From positions 1 to 64,000 of the forward strand of contig NZ_FOLD01000022.1 in the NCBI RefSeq assembly GCF_900112225.1: 64,000 nt of DNA, given 5' to 3'. Position numbers and translations under genes: made by a program. Position 1 is the stretch's first letter. Each line of letters starts with the position of its first letter. Below are positions 18,073-26,314 of this stretch, one piece after another. Below the pieces are notes generated by a model that saw only the letters and a list, made by a program, of their open reading frames with translations, had not been told where the DNA came from and ran no database searches. Source of the stretch: Massilia yuzhufengensis (lineage in GTDB: Bacteria > Pseudomonadota > Gammaproteobacteria > Burkholderiales > Burkholderiaceae_D).

Positions 18073-18978
18073 AGTGATGGCCCTCATCCTGCGCGCGGCG
18101 CTGTGCACGGGCCTGGCGATCCTGGTGCTGCTGGCCCTGGGCAGGCCGCTGCGGCGCTGGCTCGGCGCCGCCCTCGCCTACCAGGCCTGGCTGCTGGTGC
18201 CGCTCCGCCCTCCGAGCAGGCCCTGGTGATCGCCCACGAGCAGACCCACATCGACCGTGGCGACGCCCGTATCAACCTGCTGGTGGCCTTGTTCCAATGC
18301 GTATTCTGGTTCAATCCCCTTGCCCACCTGGGCGCACGGCGCTTGCGCCATGACCAGGAACTGGCCTGCGACGCCAGCGTCATGCGGCACTACCTGCAGC
18401 AGCGCCGCACCTATGCCGCAGCCCTGCTCAAATCCCATAGCGGCGCCGTCGCCGCGACCGGGATCCACTGCCACTGGCAATCCCCCCACCCCACCAAGGA
18501 ACGCATCATGAGCCTGCAGCACACCTCGCCCGGCCCCCTTCGCCGCCTCGCCGGCCGCCGCATCCTTGCCCTGCTGGCCGTGGCCGCGTGCGGCGCCACG
18601 CTGGGCGTGCGCGCCGAACACGCCGCCAGCGTGGCCCGCTATTCGGTGTCGATCGCCATCGCCGAAGGGCGCCCGGCGCCGGTGACCTTCGAACTGAAGG
18701 CGGAAGGCTTCGAAACAAGCGGCAAGCAAGCCATCCCGCGCGTGGTCACCCCCGCCGGCGAGAAATTCAGCATCAGCACGGGCGAATGGCGTCTCGACAT
18801 GGTGGTGAATCCGGCCGCCACGCCGGACAAGGTCTGGCTGGACGGCAAGCTGTTCAAGGGCGCGGCGCTGGTGACCACGCCGAAGCTGCTGGTACAAGTC
18901 GGCGAGCGTGCCAGCCTCCGGGTCGGCGACGGCGACGGGGCCATCAGCATGGCGATGATCGTTACGCCCCAGCCTTGA
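18062..18978 (+). pseudogene. M56 (BlaR1-like) sensor metallopeptidase, internally deleted and frameshifted
   Basis: From ATG 18062 the frame encodes MASEVMALILRAALCTGLAI and a first membrane helix, then runs to a TGA at about 18227. The downstream part is in another frame: SEQALVIAHEQTHIDRGDAR carries the HExxH zinc motif, then FWFNPLAHLGARRLRHDQELACDASV and a C-terminal SPHPTKERIM-type region to 18978. A normal BlaR1/M56 protein has several hundred residues and further membrane helices between these parts. The join near 18205-18220 therefore reflects a deletion with frameshift. The downstream piece alone stays open and could be translated, but it would lack the membrane sensor core. Confidence 0.8.
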
Positions 18979-18993
18979 GGGCAGCCGTTTACA

Positions 18994-19071
18994 ATTAATT
19001 GGTTAGTCCACTTGCAACATTAACCATACCAAACTAAGATTCCCTAGTTTTGGTACCGGCTACCAATTAAT
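18994..19071 (+). promoter_or_regulatory. Pectin-regulon promoter/operator module, copy 3 (third fadR gene), with extra inverted repeats
   Basis: Box GGTTAGTCCAC (19001-19011), -35 TTGCAA (19012-19017), 17-bp spacer with a degenerate operator TTAACCATACCAA (19020-19032), and -10 TAAGAT (19035-19040). Downstream, at the start of the transcript, lies TTGGTA-N5-TACCAA (19050-19066). In addition ATTAATTGGTTAG (18994-19006) mirrors CTACCAATTAAT (19060-19071), giving a pair of sites about 60 bp apart that could support looping. This is the most elaborate copy of the module. Confidence 0.65.
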
Positions 19072-19086
19072 CAGGACGAAGCACCC

Positions 19087-19785
19087 ATGAAGAAACCCCC
19101 TGCGCTGAACGAAACCAGCGTCAACGAGCCACGGCTGTACCGGGTGGTCTCGGCCAGGATCGAGGAACTGATCCGCGCCGAGAGTATCCAGCCGGGCGAA
19201 CGCCTGCCGGCCGAACGCGAGCTGGCGACCAAGCTCGGCGTGAGCCGCACCTCGCTGCGCGAAGCCCTGATCGCCCTGGAACTGGGCGGCAAGGTCGAGG
19301 TGCGCGGCGGCTCGGGGGTGTATGTGAGCGAACAGGCCACGCCCCAGGCCGATGTGCCCACGGCCGGTCCCGGCCCCTTCGAAGTGCTGGCCGCGCGCCG
19401 CCTGATCGAAGTCGAAGTCGCCGCCCTGGCCGCCAAGCACGCCAGCGATTCGGCCATCGACGCCATCCTGCGCGCCGTCGAAGAGATGGAACAGCACCAC
19501 GAAGAGCGCAGCGGCAACGAGTCGGCCGACCGCAACTTCCACCTGGCGATCGCCCGCGCCACCGGCAACAGCGCGATGGTGGGCGTGATCGAATACCTGT
19601 GGAGCCAGCGCGGCTCGCTCTGGCACAAGCTCAAGGAGCACTTCCAGACCGAGGAACTGCGCCAGCAGACCCTGATCGACCACCGCAACATCTTCGCGGC
19701 GATCGCCTCGCACGACGTCGCCGGCGCCCGCACCGCCATGCGCGCCCACCTCGACCGCGTCACGCGCACCTTCTCGCGCGGCTGA
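19087..19785 (+). CDS. FadR-subfamily GntR regulator (pectin regulon candidate, paralog B)
   Basis: The 232-residue protein has a winged HTH (about residues 15-83, with GERLPAERELATKLGVSRTSLREAL) and an FCD domain with RNFHLAIARATGN, DHRNIFAAI and AMRAHLDRV. It is colinear and largely identical by eye to the product of 12995-13684, including the recognition helix. Both probably bind the same TTGGnCnGACCAA palindromes, as homodimers or heterodimers. AGGACG lies upstream of the ATG. It directly precedes the TonB receptor gene and is followed by a hairpin at 19795. Confidence 0.92.
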   Translation: MKKPPALNETSVNEPRLYRVVSARIEELIRAESIQPGERLPAERELATKLGVSRTSLREALIALELGGKVEVRGGSGVYVSEQATPQADVPTAGPGPFEVLAARRLIEVEVAALAAKHASDSAIDAILRAVEEMEQHHEERSGNESADRNFHLAIARATGNSAMVGVIEYLWSQRGSLWHKLKEHFQTEELRQQTLIDHRNIFAAIASHDVAGARTAMRAHLDRVTRTFSRG

Positions 19786-19794
19786 TCTTCCGCT

Positions 19795-19814
19795 GGCCGG
19801 GCGTCCGCCCGGCC
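19795..19814 (+). terminator. Hairpin after the third fadR gene
   Basis: GGCCGGGC (19795-19802) pairs with GCCCGGCC (19807-19814) around a 4-base loop, followed by a pyrimidine stretch CTCTCCTTTCC. It is likely an intrinsic terminator, though the T-run is interrupted. Confidence 0.6.
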
Positions 19815-19918
19815 CTCTCCTTTCCAGCACGGCGCCGGTCGGCGCCTGGTCCCGATCGCCCTCTCGCCTCCCCGCAAGCTTGCATGCTTGGCAATGCGTT
19901 CGTACCAGAAAAATAACT

Positions 19919-19959
19919 GGCTCGTCCAGATTGCAGAACTGGTCGGACCAAAGTACAAT
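19919..19959 (+). promoter_or_regulatory. Pectin-regulon promoter/operator module, copy 4 (first TonB receptor)
   Basis: Box GGCTCGTCCAGA (19919-19930), -35 TTGCAG (19931-19936), 17-bp spacer with palindrome CTGGTCGGACCAA (19939-19951), and -10 TACAAT (19954-19959). Box, -35, operator and -10 have exactly the spacing of copies 1 and 5. Confidence 0.75.
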
Positions 19960-20097
19960 CAAATTCATACCAATCGCCTGCCGGGCCGTCACACACGACC
20001 CGGCTTGCACGGGCGACCGCACTTTGCACGGGTATCCATTCGTTCGATCCAGGGGCTCACACCCGGACGCACGCACGATCACACGCAGGAGACATCA

Positions 20098-22923
20098 GTG
20101 AAACACCAGAACAGCATTACCGGGCAACGCCTGGCCCAACCACGCTTCCTGCTCTCGGCAGTCGCCGTCGCAGTACTGGCCCTGACCAACGCTGCAGCCG
20201 CGCAGGATGCGTCGATGCAGCGGGTGGAAGTGACCGGTTCCTCGATCAAGCGCCTCGCCACCGAAAACGCCCTGCCCGTCACCACCATCAAGGCCGAAGA
20301 GCTGCTGGTGCGCGGCCTGACCACGATGTCGGAAGTCGCCGTGGCCCTGACGGTCGCCTCGACCAACGAACCGGTGGGTGGCGGCGGCAGCGGCACCATG
20401 ATCAATATGCGCGGCCTGAACACCAACCGCACGCTGGTGCTGCTCAATGGCCGCCGCCTGGCCAACGAAGCGCTGGGCGACAGCTCGGTGAACGTCGACG
20501 TGATCCCGATGGCCGCCATGGAGCGCGTGGAAGTGCTGCGCGACGGCGCCTCGGCCCTGTACGGCACCGATGCGATCGCCGGCGTGGTCAACTTCATCAC
20601 CAAGAAATCGATCACCGGCGTGACCGTCAGCGCCAGCACCGTGCAGCCGGAACAGTCGGGCGGGGGCGCCCAGCGCCGCGCCGGCTTCGTGGCCGGCAAG
20701 GGCGACCTGGCCACCGACGGCTGGAACATCTATACCGCCTTCGACACCCAGCGCCGCGATTCGCTGCTGCAGCGCGACCGCCCGAACATCACCGACCCGG
20801 CCCTGATCGCGCAACTGGGCGGCACGCCGTTCACCGCGAACACCTCGGGCGGCGCCTCGTCGCCGGCCAACTTCACGATCTACCGTAACGGCCGCAGCGC
20901 CAACATCACCGGCAACCCGTATTTCGCGGCCGGCTGCGTGAGCCCATTGGCGAACCAGACCACGCTGCCGTCGACCCGCACCAACGCCAACGGCGCCAAG
21001 ACCTGCATCACCGACCCGACCATCTACCCGGAACTGCTGCCGGAAGCGCAGCAGACCACCCTGTTCACCCGCGGCAGCCTGGCGCACGGCGACGGCGGGC
21101 TGCTGAGCGTGGAACTGAACCTGTCGAAGTCCTATATCGATGCGTCCGACGCGCCCCAGCCTTTCGGCGCCAACACCGACTACGACCGCCTGACCGCGTC
21201 GCGCGTGCCGCTGATGATCACCCGCGCCAGCAAGTGGTACCCGGGCGGCAGCGGCGGCGTGCCGGCCGTGGCCGGCCTGAACGGCGAAGACCTGGCGCTG
21301 ACCTGGAGCCTGGACGAACTGGGCGCCGTGACCACCCACGACGAGCAGCTCAACCACCGCCTGGTGGTCGCCGACGAAGGCCAGTTCAAGGGCTGGGACT
21401 ACCGCGGCGGCCTGTCCTACGCCTACAGCAAGCGCAACATCGGCTTCAAGGACAACTTCGTGCGCACCCCGGGCCTGTACGCCGGGGTCGCCAACGGCAC
21501 CCTGAACCCGTTCGGCCCGCAGGACACTGCCGGCCGCGCCTACCTGGACAGCATCTCGGCCGACGGCCTCGAATACCGCAGCGCCGACGTGCGCTACTAC
21601 GGCGCCGACGTCAACCTGTCGCGCACCTTGATGGACCTCGGCGGCGGCGCACTGGGCCTGGCCGTGGGCGCCGACTGGCACCGCGAGACCTTCGAAGAAA
21701 ACATGAACATGCTGGGCGACCAAGTCGTCTACAAGGTCTCGGGCACCCCGGGCCGCAACCCGAGCGGCTCGCGCCGGGTAGCCGGCATGTACGCCGAACT
21801 CGATGCGCCGGTGACCAAGACGCTGGACCTGAACTTCGCCGTGCGCGCCGACCATTTCAGCGACTTCGGTTCGACCGTCAACCCGAAGGCCAGCTTCCGC
21901 TACCAGCCGATGAAGGAGTTGATGTTCCGCGGTACCGTGAGCAAGGGCTTCCGCGCGCCGACCCTGCCGGAACTGTATGGCACCCCGCGCACCTTGACCC
22001 CGTCGACCTCGAACTGGGATGACCCGCTGCTGTGCCCAAGCGCCACCCCAGGCGTGCCGGGTACCGGCACCCTGACCACCGACCCGCGCTACGCCGGCCT
22101 GGGCCTGGACGCGAGCCGCGTCTGCAACACCCGCCTGACCACGCTCACCGGCGCCAACCCGGACCTGGAACCGGAAAAGTCGAAGACCTTCACCGTCGGC
22201 GTCGTCATCGAGCCGGTCAAGAACTTCGTGGCCACCGTCGACTTCTGGAAGATCGAGATGGAAGGCACCATCGCCCAAGTGGCCGAAGATACGATCTTCA
22301 ACAACCTGGGCCAGTACCAGGACCTGTTCGTGCGTAACGCCAACGGCACCCTGGCCTACATCACCAAGACGCGCCTGAACATGGGCGGCCTGCGTACCCA
22401 GGGCGTGGACATCGCCCTGAACTATTCGCTGCCGACCGCCAGCTACGGCCGCTTCGGTTTCTCGCTCGACGGGACCTATACCGACAAGTACGAGGGCCAG
22501 AACGAAGCCGGCGGCGCCTGGACCGACAGCGTGGGCAAGAACGGCGCGCTCGCCACCGGCGCCACTTCCTCCAATACCTATGTGTACAAGTGGAAGCACC
22601 AGGCGCGCGTGAACTGGGCCTACGGTCCCTTCTTCGCCCAGCTGACGCAGCAGTACTCGTCGAGCTACGAAGACACCAACGCGCTGGCGACCCAGAAGCC
22701 GGGCCAGCCGTTCTTCAACGTGATCGCGCCGTACCGCGTCTACAACCTGTCGACCAGCTGGAAGGTCAACAAGCAGCTCAAGGTCGGCGCCGGCGTGAAC
22801 AACCTGTTCGACGAAGACCCGCCGCTGTCGAACCAGCGCCTCAGCTCGCGCGTCGTGTTCGCACGTAACGTCGCCAAGCCGATCGGCCGTACCTTCACGG
22901 TACGCGCGGACTACGCGTTCTAA
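20098..22923 (+). CDS. TonB-dependent receptor (probable oligogalacturonide uptake)
   Basis: The 941-residue outer-membrane receptor starts at a GTG preceded by CAGGAGACATCA. A signal peptide ends near ALTNAAAAQDAS. The plug domain (about residues 40-170) has VEVTGSSIKRLATENALPVTT, MRGLNTNRTLVLLNGRRL and the DGASALYGTDAIAGVVN motif. A 22-strand barrel follows, ending in the canonical aromatic C-terminus RADYAF. TonB-box-type sequence lies near the mature N-terminus. The neighbours (a fadR paralog before, GH28 after) and the shared operator suggest import of pectin fragments; the ligand is inferred. Confidence 0.92.
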   Translation: MKHQNSITGQRLAQPRFLLSAVAVAVLALTNAAAAQDASMQRVEVTGSSIKRLATENALPVTTIKAEELLVRGLTTMSEVAVALTVASTNEPVGGGGSGTMINMRGLNTNRTLVLLNGRRLANEALGDSSVNVDVIPMAAMERVEVLRDGASALYGTDAIAGVVNFITKKSITGVTVSASTVQPEQSGGGAQRRAGFVAGKGDLATDGWNIYTAFDTQRRDSLLQRDRPNITDPALIAQLGGTPFTANTSGGASSPANFTIYRNGRSANITGNPYFAAGCVSPLANQTTLPSTRTNANGAKTCITDPTIYPELLPEAQQTTLFTRGSLAHGDGGLLSVELNLSKSYIDASDAPQPFGANTDYDRLTASRVPLMITRASKWYPGGSGGVPAVAGLNGEDLALTWSLDELGAVTTHDEQLNHRLVVADEGQFKGWDYRGGLSYAYSKRNIGFKDNFVRTPGLYAGVANGTLNPFGPQDTAGRAYLDSISADGLEYRSADVRYYGADVNLSRTLMDLGGGALGLAVGADWHRETFEENMNMLGDQVVYKVSGTPGRNPSGSRRVAGMYAELDAPVTKTLDLNFAVRADHFSDFGSTVNPKASFRYQPMKELMFRGTVSKGFRAPTLPELYGTPRTLTPSTSNWDDPLLCPSATPGVPGTGTLTTDPRYAGLGLDASRVCNTRLTTLTGANPDLEPEKSKTFTVGVVIEPVKNFVATVDFWKIEMEGTIAQVAEDTIFNNLGQYQDLFVRNANGTLAYITKTRLNMGGLRTQGVDIALNYSLPTASYGRFGFSLDGTYTDKYEGQNEAGGAWTDSVGKNGALATGATSSNTYVYKWKHQARVNWAYGPFFAQLTQQYSSSYEDTNALATQKPGQPFFNVIAPYRVYNLSTSWKVNKQLKVGAGVNNLFDEDPPLSNQRLSSRVVFARNVAKPIGRTFTVRADYAF

Positions 22924-22947
22924 GCGCATGTAGAGCGTGACAGGACT

Positions 22948-22983
22948 CAGGGTGGCCGGGATCTCCCGTCCACCCTGTTTTTC
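22948..22983 (+). terminator. Rho-independent terminator after the first TonB receptor
   Basis: CAGGGTGG (22948-22955) pairs with CCACCCTG (22970-22977), with an inner CGGGA/TCCCG extension, and is followed by TTTTT. The GH28 gene begins 70 bp later. It would therefore need readthrough or its own promoter, and no regulated module is seen in front of it. Confidence 0.8.
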
Positions 22984-23052
22984 TGTAGAGTTGGCGATAC
23001 CAGCACCGGACGACGAGCCGGTCGACGAATTCAACTAGCTGATGGAGACGAT

Positions 23053-24885
23053 ATGACGACAAGGCACCCCAACCCGCAACGCCGCTCGCTGCTGCGCGCC
23101 GCTTCGGCATCGGTGGCAGGCCTCGCCGTGGGCCCGCAGGCGCTGGCCGCCGGCGCCACCGCAAGCACCGCAATCGAGCAGGCCTGGGCGCGCGCCCAGG
23201 GCATCATGGACCAGTTCAAGAAGCCGCTGGTATTCCGCAAGCAGGACTTCCTGGTTACCGCCTACGGCGCCGAGCCGTGCAAGGCGATCATGGTCGAGGG
23301 CTTCGTGGCCCACCACGAGCTTGGCCAGGTCAGCACCCCGGCGCCGGGCGCGAAGGACTGCTACGCCGCGATCGCCGCGGCCATCGCGGCCTGCAGCGCC
23401 GCCGGCGGCGGCCGCGTGGTCATCCCGGCCGGCAGCTGGCTGGTGAAGGGCCCGATCGTGCTCAAGTCAAACGTCAACGTGCACCTGGCCAAGGGCGCCC
23501 ACGTCTACTTCAGCAACGACCCCGACGACTTCGCCAAGTATGGCGAGTTCGATTGCGGCGCGAGCGGCAAGCTGGTGATCTCGCGCTGGCAGGCCAACGA
23601 CTGCCTGAACTATTCGCCGATGGTCTATGCCTACAACCAGACCAATATCGCCCTCACCGGCGAAGACTGGACCAGTATCCTCGACGGCCAGGGCGGCGTC
23701 CCGCAGGCGAACGGCGACACCTGGTGGGACTGGAAGGGCAAGCGCAAGGCGGGCCCGAACCAGCACCAGGCCCAGACCGTCGTCAACCCGCGCACTCCGG
23801 CCTCGATCAAGGACATCGTCCCCGGCCTGACGCCGGCGCAGGTCGCGCTGCTGGAAGGGACCAGCGACAGGTGGCGTACCGACGAAGTCTTCCTGCCGAC
23901 CCTGTCGGAAGCGGGCGTCCCGGTCGCCAAGCGCATTTTCGGGCGCGGCCACTACCTGCGCCCGTGCATGGTCGAATTCATCAGTTGCACGGACGTGCTG
24001 ATGCAGGGCTACCAGATCAACCAGGCGCCATTCTGGCTGCACCACCCGGTCAACTGCAACAAGGTCGAGTTCCGCAACGTGCACCTGGACAGCATGGGCC
24101 CGAACAGCGACGGCTTCGATCCGGAAGCCTGCAACACGGTCCTGGTGGACGGCTGCACCTTCAATAGCGGCGACGACTGCATCGCGATCAAGGCCGGCAA
24201 GAACCGCGACACGCAATACGGCCCGACCCAGAACGTGGTGATCCAGAACTGCATCATGAACAGCGGCCACGGGGGCGTGACCCTGGGCAGCGAAATGTCG
24301 GGCGGCATCCAGCACGTGTATGCGCAGAACATCGAGTTCCGCAACGCGAACTGGGCCACCGACCCGCTCAACACCGCGATCCGCATGAAGACCAACATGA
24401 ACCGCGGCGGCTTCCTGCGCCACTTCTACGTGCGCAACGTGACCATGCCGAACGGCGTCAACCTCAAGCCCCAGTTCTACAAGCCCCTGCCCGGCTCGCC
24501 CATCCCGCAGAAATCGGTCGGCTCGTCGGCCGGCGCCGTGGTCACCATCGACTGCGACTACGACCCGAACGCCGACAATGTGCGCACCCGTCCGCCGGCG
24601 GTGGAGAACATCCACATCTCGGGCGTGAAAGTGGGGAACGTCGCGACCAAGGACGGCCCGCGCTCGTGCTACCAGGCGATTCTGCTGCTGGGCCCGGTCG
24701 CCTTCGACTACAACGGCCCCCAGCCAGCCGAGATCTTCCCGATTCGCGACGTCACCATCACCGACTGCGACTTCGGCACCCCGGTCAACGCCGCCCAGCC
24801 CTGGTACCTCTACAACGTCCGCAACGTCAAGCTGAGCAACGTGACCATCGCCGGCAAGGTCCACAACGCCACCCTGTCCGCGTAA
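23053..24885 (+). CDS. GH28 polygalacturonase
   Basis: The 610-residue exported glycosidase has a twin-arginine-like leader (QRRSLLRAASASVAG, cleavage near ALAAG). GH28 catalytic motifs are all present: NSD at residues 351-353, DD at 374-375 in SGDDCIAIKAG, His406 in NSGHGGVTLGSE, and the Arg444-Lys446 pair in IRMKTN. It would hydrolyse alpha-1,4 galacturonan linkages in the periplasm or outside the cell. An insertion between the N-terminal strands and the catalytic helix (about residues 215-300) makes it longer than minimal GH28 enzymes. A GATGGAGACGAT stretch precedes the ATG. Confidence 0.94.
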   Translation: MTTRHPNPQRRSLLRAASASVAGLAVGPQALAAGATASTAIEQAWARAQGIMDQFKKPLVFRKQDFLVTAYGAEPCKAIMVEGFVAHHELGQVSTPAPGAKDCYAAIAAAIAACSAAGGGRVVIPAGSWLVKGPIVLKSNVNVHLAKGAHVYFSNDPDDFAKYGEFDCGASGKLVISRWQANDCLNYSPMVYAYNQTNIALTGEDWTSILDGQGGVPQANGDTWWDWKGKRKAGPNQHQAQTVVNPRTPASIKDIVPGLTPAQVALLEGTSDRWRTDEVFLPTLSEAGVPVAKRIFGRGHYLRPCMVEFISCTDVLMQGYQINQAPFWLHHPVNCNKVEFRNVHLDSMGPNSDGFDPEACNTVLVDGCTFNSGDDCIAIKAGKNRDTQYGPTQNVVIQNCIMNSGHGGVTLGSEMSGGIQHVYAQNIEFRNANWATDPLNTAIRMKTNMNRGGFLRHFYVRNVTMPNGVNLKPQFYKPLPGSPIPQKSVGSSAGAVVTIDCDYDPNADNVRTRPPAVENIHISGVKVGNVATKDGPRSCYQAILLLGPVAFDYNGPQPAEIFPIRDVTITDCDFGTPVNAAQPWYLYNVRNVKLSNVTIAGKVHNATLSA

Positions 24886-24890
24886 ACCAA

Positions 24891-24926
24891 CTTCGGGGTC
24901 AGGTCTGACATTTGGACACGGCCTCG
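24891..24926 (+). repeat. Dispersed inverted repeat, pair 1 left copy
   Basis: A 36-base sequence with core GGGTCAGGTCTGACATTTGG ends in ACACGGCCTCG. The reverse complement occurs at 26271-26306 with one mismatch. The two copies bracket the dipeptidase gene. The same repeat occurs as inverted pairs at 36975/37085 and 52783/52972. Confidence 0.9.
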
Positions 24927-24930
24927 ACAG

Positions 24931-26235
24931 TCAAGGGGTGAAGACGGCGTCTGGCGGCGCCGGCTTCGCCTGCAGCTGCCTCGCCACTTCCTCGTTCCGG
25001 CGCAGCACGCGCAGGATATTCCCGCGCGCCGCCTTGGCCAGGTCGGCGTCGCTCCAGCCGCGCCGGGCCAGCTCGTCGAACAGGCGCGGATACTTGTCTA
25101 CGCCATCCAGCCCGTCGGGGGTGTCATTGATGCCATCGAGGTCGCCGCCGATACCGACGCTGTCCGCGCCCGCCACCTTGCGGATGTGATCCATGTGGTC
25201 GGCCACCATCGCCAGGGTGGCGCGCGGCGCGGGGTTGTTGCGCTTCCACTCTTCGAGCGCGGCGGCCGCGCGTTCCGGCTGCCCGATGTACAGGCCCGCA
25301 TAGGGCGGCGCGTTATAGCGGCGCTGCTCCGCCGCCAGCGCGGCCTCGTAGGTAGCCACGGCTTGCGACACGTAGCCGGGATTGAAGTTGACCATCACGA
25401 TGCCCCGGTTCTTCGCCACCAGCGCCAGTACCTCGTCGTCCACGCCACGCGGGTGATCGACCAGGGCGCGGGCGTTGGAGTGCGAGAACATCACCGGCGC
25501 CTGGCTGGCGCTCAATGCCGCCAGCATCGTCGCCCTGGAGACGTGGCTCAGGTCGACGACCATGCCGAGCCGGTTCATCTCCTGGATCACGGCCAGGCCG
25601 AACGGGCTCAAACCCTTGTGGACCGGATTGTCGGTGCCGGCATCGGCCCAGGCGTTGTTGGAGGTGTGCGTGAGCGTCAGGTAGCGCGCGCCCAGCGCGT
25701 ACAGCTGGCGCAGCATCGGCAGCGAATTGTCGATCTGGTGGCCGCCTTCGATGCCCAGCAGCGAAGCGATCCGCCCCGCCTTGCCGGCGCGCTCGATATC
25801 GTCGGCCGTGTAGGCCATGCCCAGGTGTTCGGGATAGCGCTGCACCATGCGCTTGGCCAGGTCGATCTGCTCGAGCGTCATCTTGACGGCGGCAGGCCCG
25901 GTGACGCTGCCGGGAATCCACACGGACCAGAACTGCCCGCCCACGTGGCCGGCGCGCAGGCGCGGGAGGTCGGTCATCAGGGGCGGCAGGTCCACCGGCA
26001 CGCCTGGGGTGGGCGGAAGGCGCGAGGTATCCGACTGCAGATCGATTTTTGCCAGGTCGCTGCCGTAGCGGTCGCGCAGCTCCCACAGCAGGTCGTTGTG
26101 GGCGTCGATCACGGGCGACTTTGTCAGCAGGCGCTCGACGCGCCCGGCAACTTGAGGGGCTTGCGCAGTGGCCGGCAGCGCCTCCCACATTCCCACACAC
26201 AGGGCAATGATTTTAAGGCATTGTCCGCTTGTCAT
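24931..26235 (-). CDS. M19 membrane (renal) dipeptidase family protein
   Basis: The 434-residue zinc-dependent dipeptidase has an N-terminal signal peptide (residues 1-25, ending ATAQA). The metal motif HND is at residues 46-48 in VIDAHNDLLW, followed by LLGIEGGHQI, LTLTHTSNNAWAD, MVVDLSHVS, FSHSNARAL and GIGGDLDGI. It would cleave dipeptides in the periplasm and has no obvious pectin role. The start at 26235 follows GGGGATGC and is the first with a signal peptide. The whole gene sits between two inverted copies of a dispersed repeat and is antisense to the flanking GH28 gene, which suggests it was acquired as a cassette. Confidence 0.92.
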   Translation of the reverse strand: MTSGQCLKIIALCVGMWEALPATAQAPQVAGRVERLLTKSPVIDAHNDLLWELRDRYGSDLAKIDLQSDTSRLPPTPGVPVDLPPLMTDLPRLRAGHVGGQFWSVWIPGSVTGPAAVKMTLEQIDLAKRMVQRYPEHLGMAYTADDIERAGKAGRIASLLGIEGGHQIDNSLPMLRQLYALGARYLTLTHTSNNAWADAGTDNPVHKGLSPFGLAVIQEMNRLGMVVDLSHVSRATMLAALSASQAPVMFSHSNARALVDHPRGVDDEVLALVAKNRGIVMVNFNPGYVSQAVATYEAALAAEQRRYNAPPYAGLYIGQPERAAAALEEWKRNNPAPRATLAMVADHMDHIRKVAGADSVGIGGDLDGINDTPDGLDGVDKYPRLFDELARRGWSDADLAKAARGNILRVLRRNEEVARQLQAKPAPPDAVFTP

Positions 26236-26270
26236 CGCATCCCCATCGTGGCCGTGGCGGGTGTTACAGC

Positions 26271-26306
26271 CGAGGTCGTGTCCAAATGTCAGACCTGACC
26301 CCGAAG
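26271..26306 (-). repeat. Dispersed inverted repeat, pair 1 right copy
   Basis: The reverse complement of 24891-24926 with a single mismatch (GAGGTCGTG in place of GAGGCCGTG). It lies 35 bp upstream of the dipeptidase start and 8 bp from the stop of the small gene at 26315. Confidence 0.9.
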
Positions 26307-26314
26307 TTCGCAGT

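Larger units (their letters stand above)
19786..20097 (+). other. 312-bp intergenic region with terminator, promoter and long leader
   Basis: A GC hairpin (19795-19814) follows the regulator gene. Then come a low-complexity pyrimidine stretch, the regulated promoter at 19919-19959, and about 130 bases of predicted untranslated leader before the GTG at 20098. No open frame with family similarity and no RNA gene was recognised in it. Confidence 0.6.

Noticed and set aside
18103..18978. Treating the second half of the M56 gene as an intact gene from 18103
   Set aside because: The residues before about 18214 are in the wrong frame and have no M56 similarity, whereas the true N-terminus is in another frame from 18062.
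20095..23034. A 979-residue open frame antisense to the first TonB receptor
   Set aside because: Shadow of a high-GC gene: low-complexity Val/Ala/Gly/Arg composition and no recognised domain.
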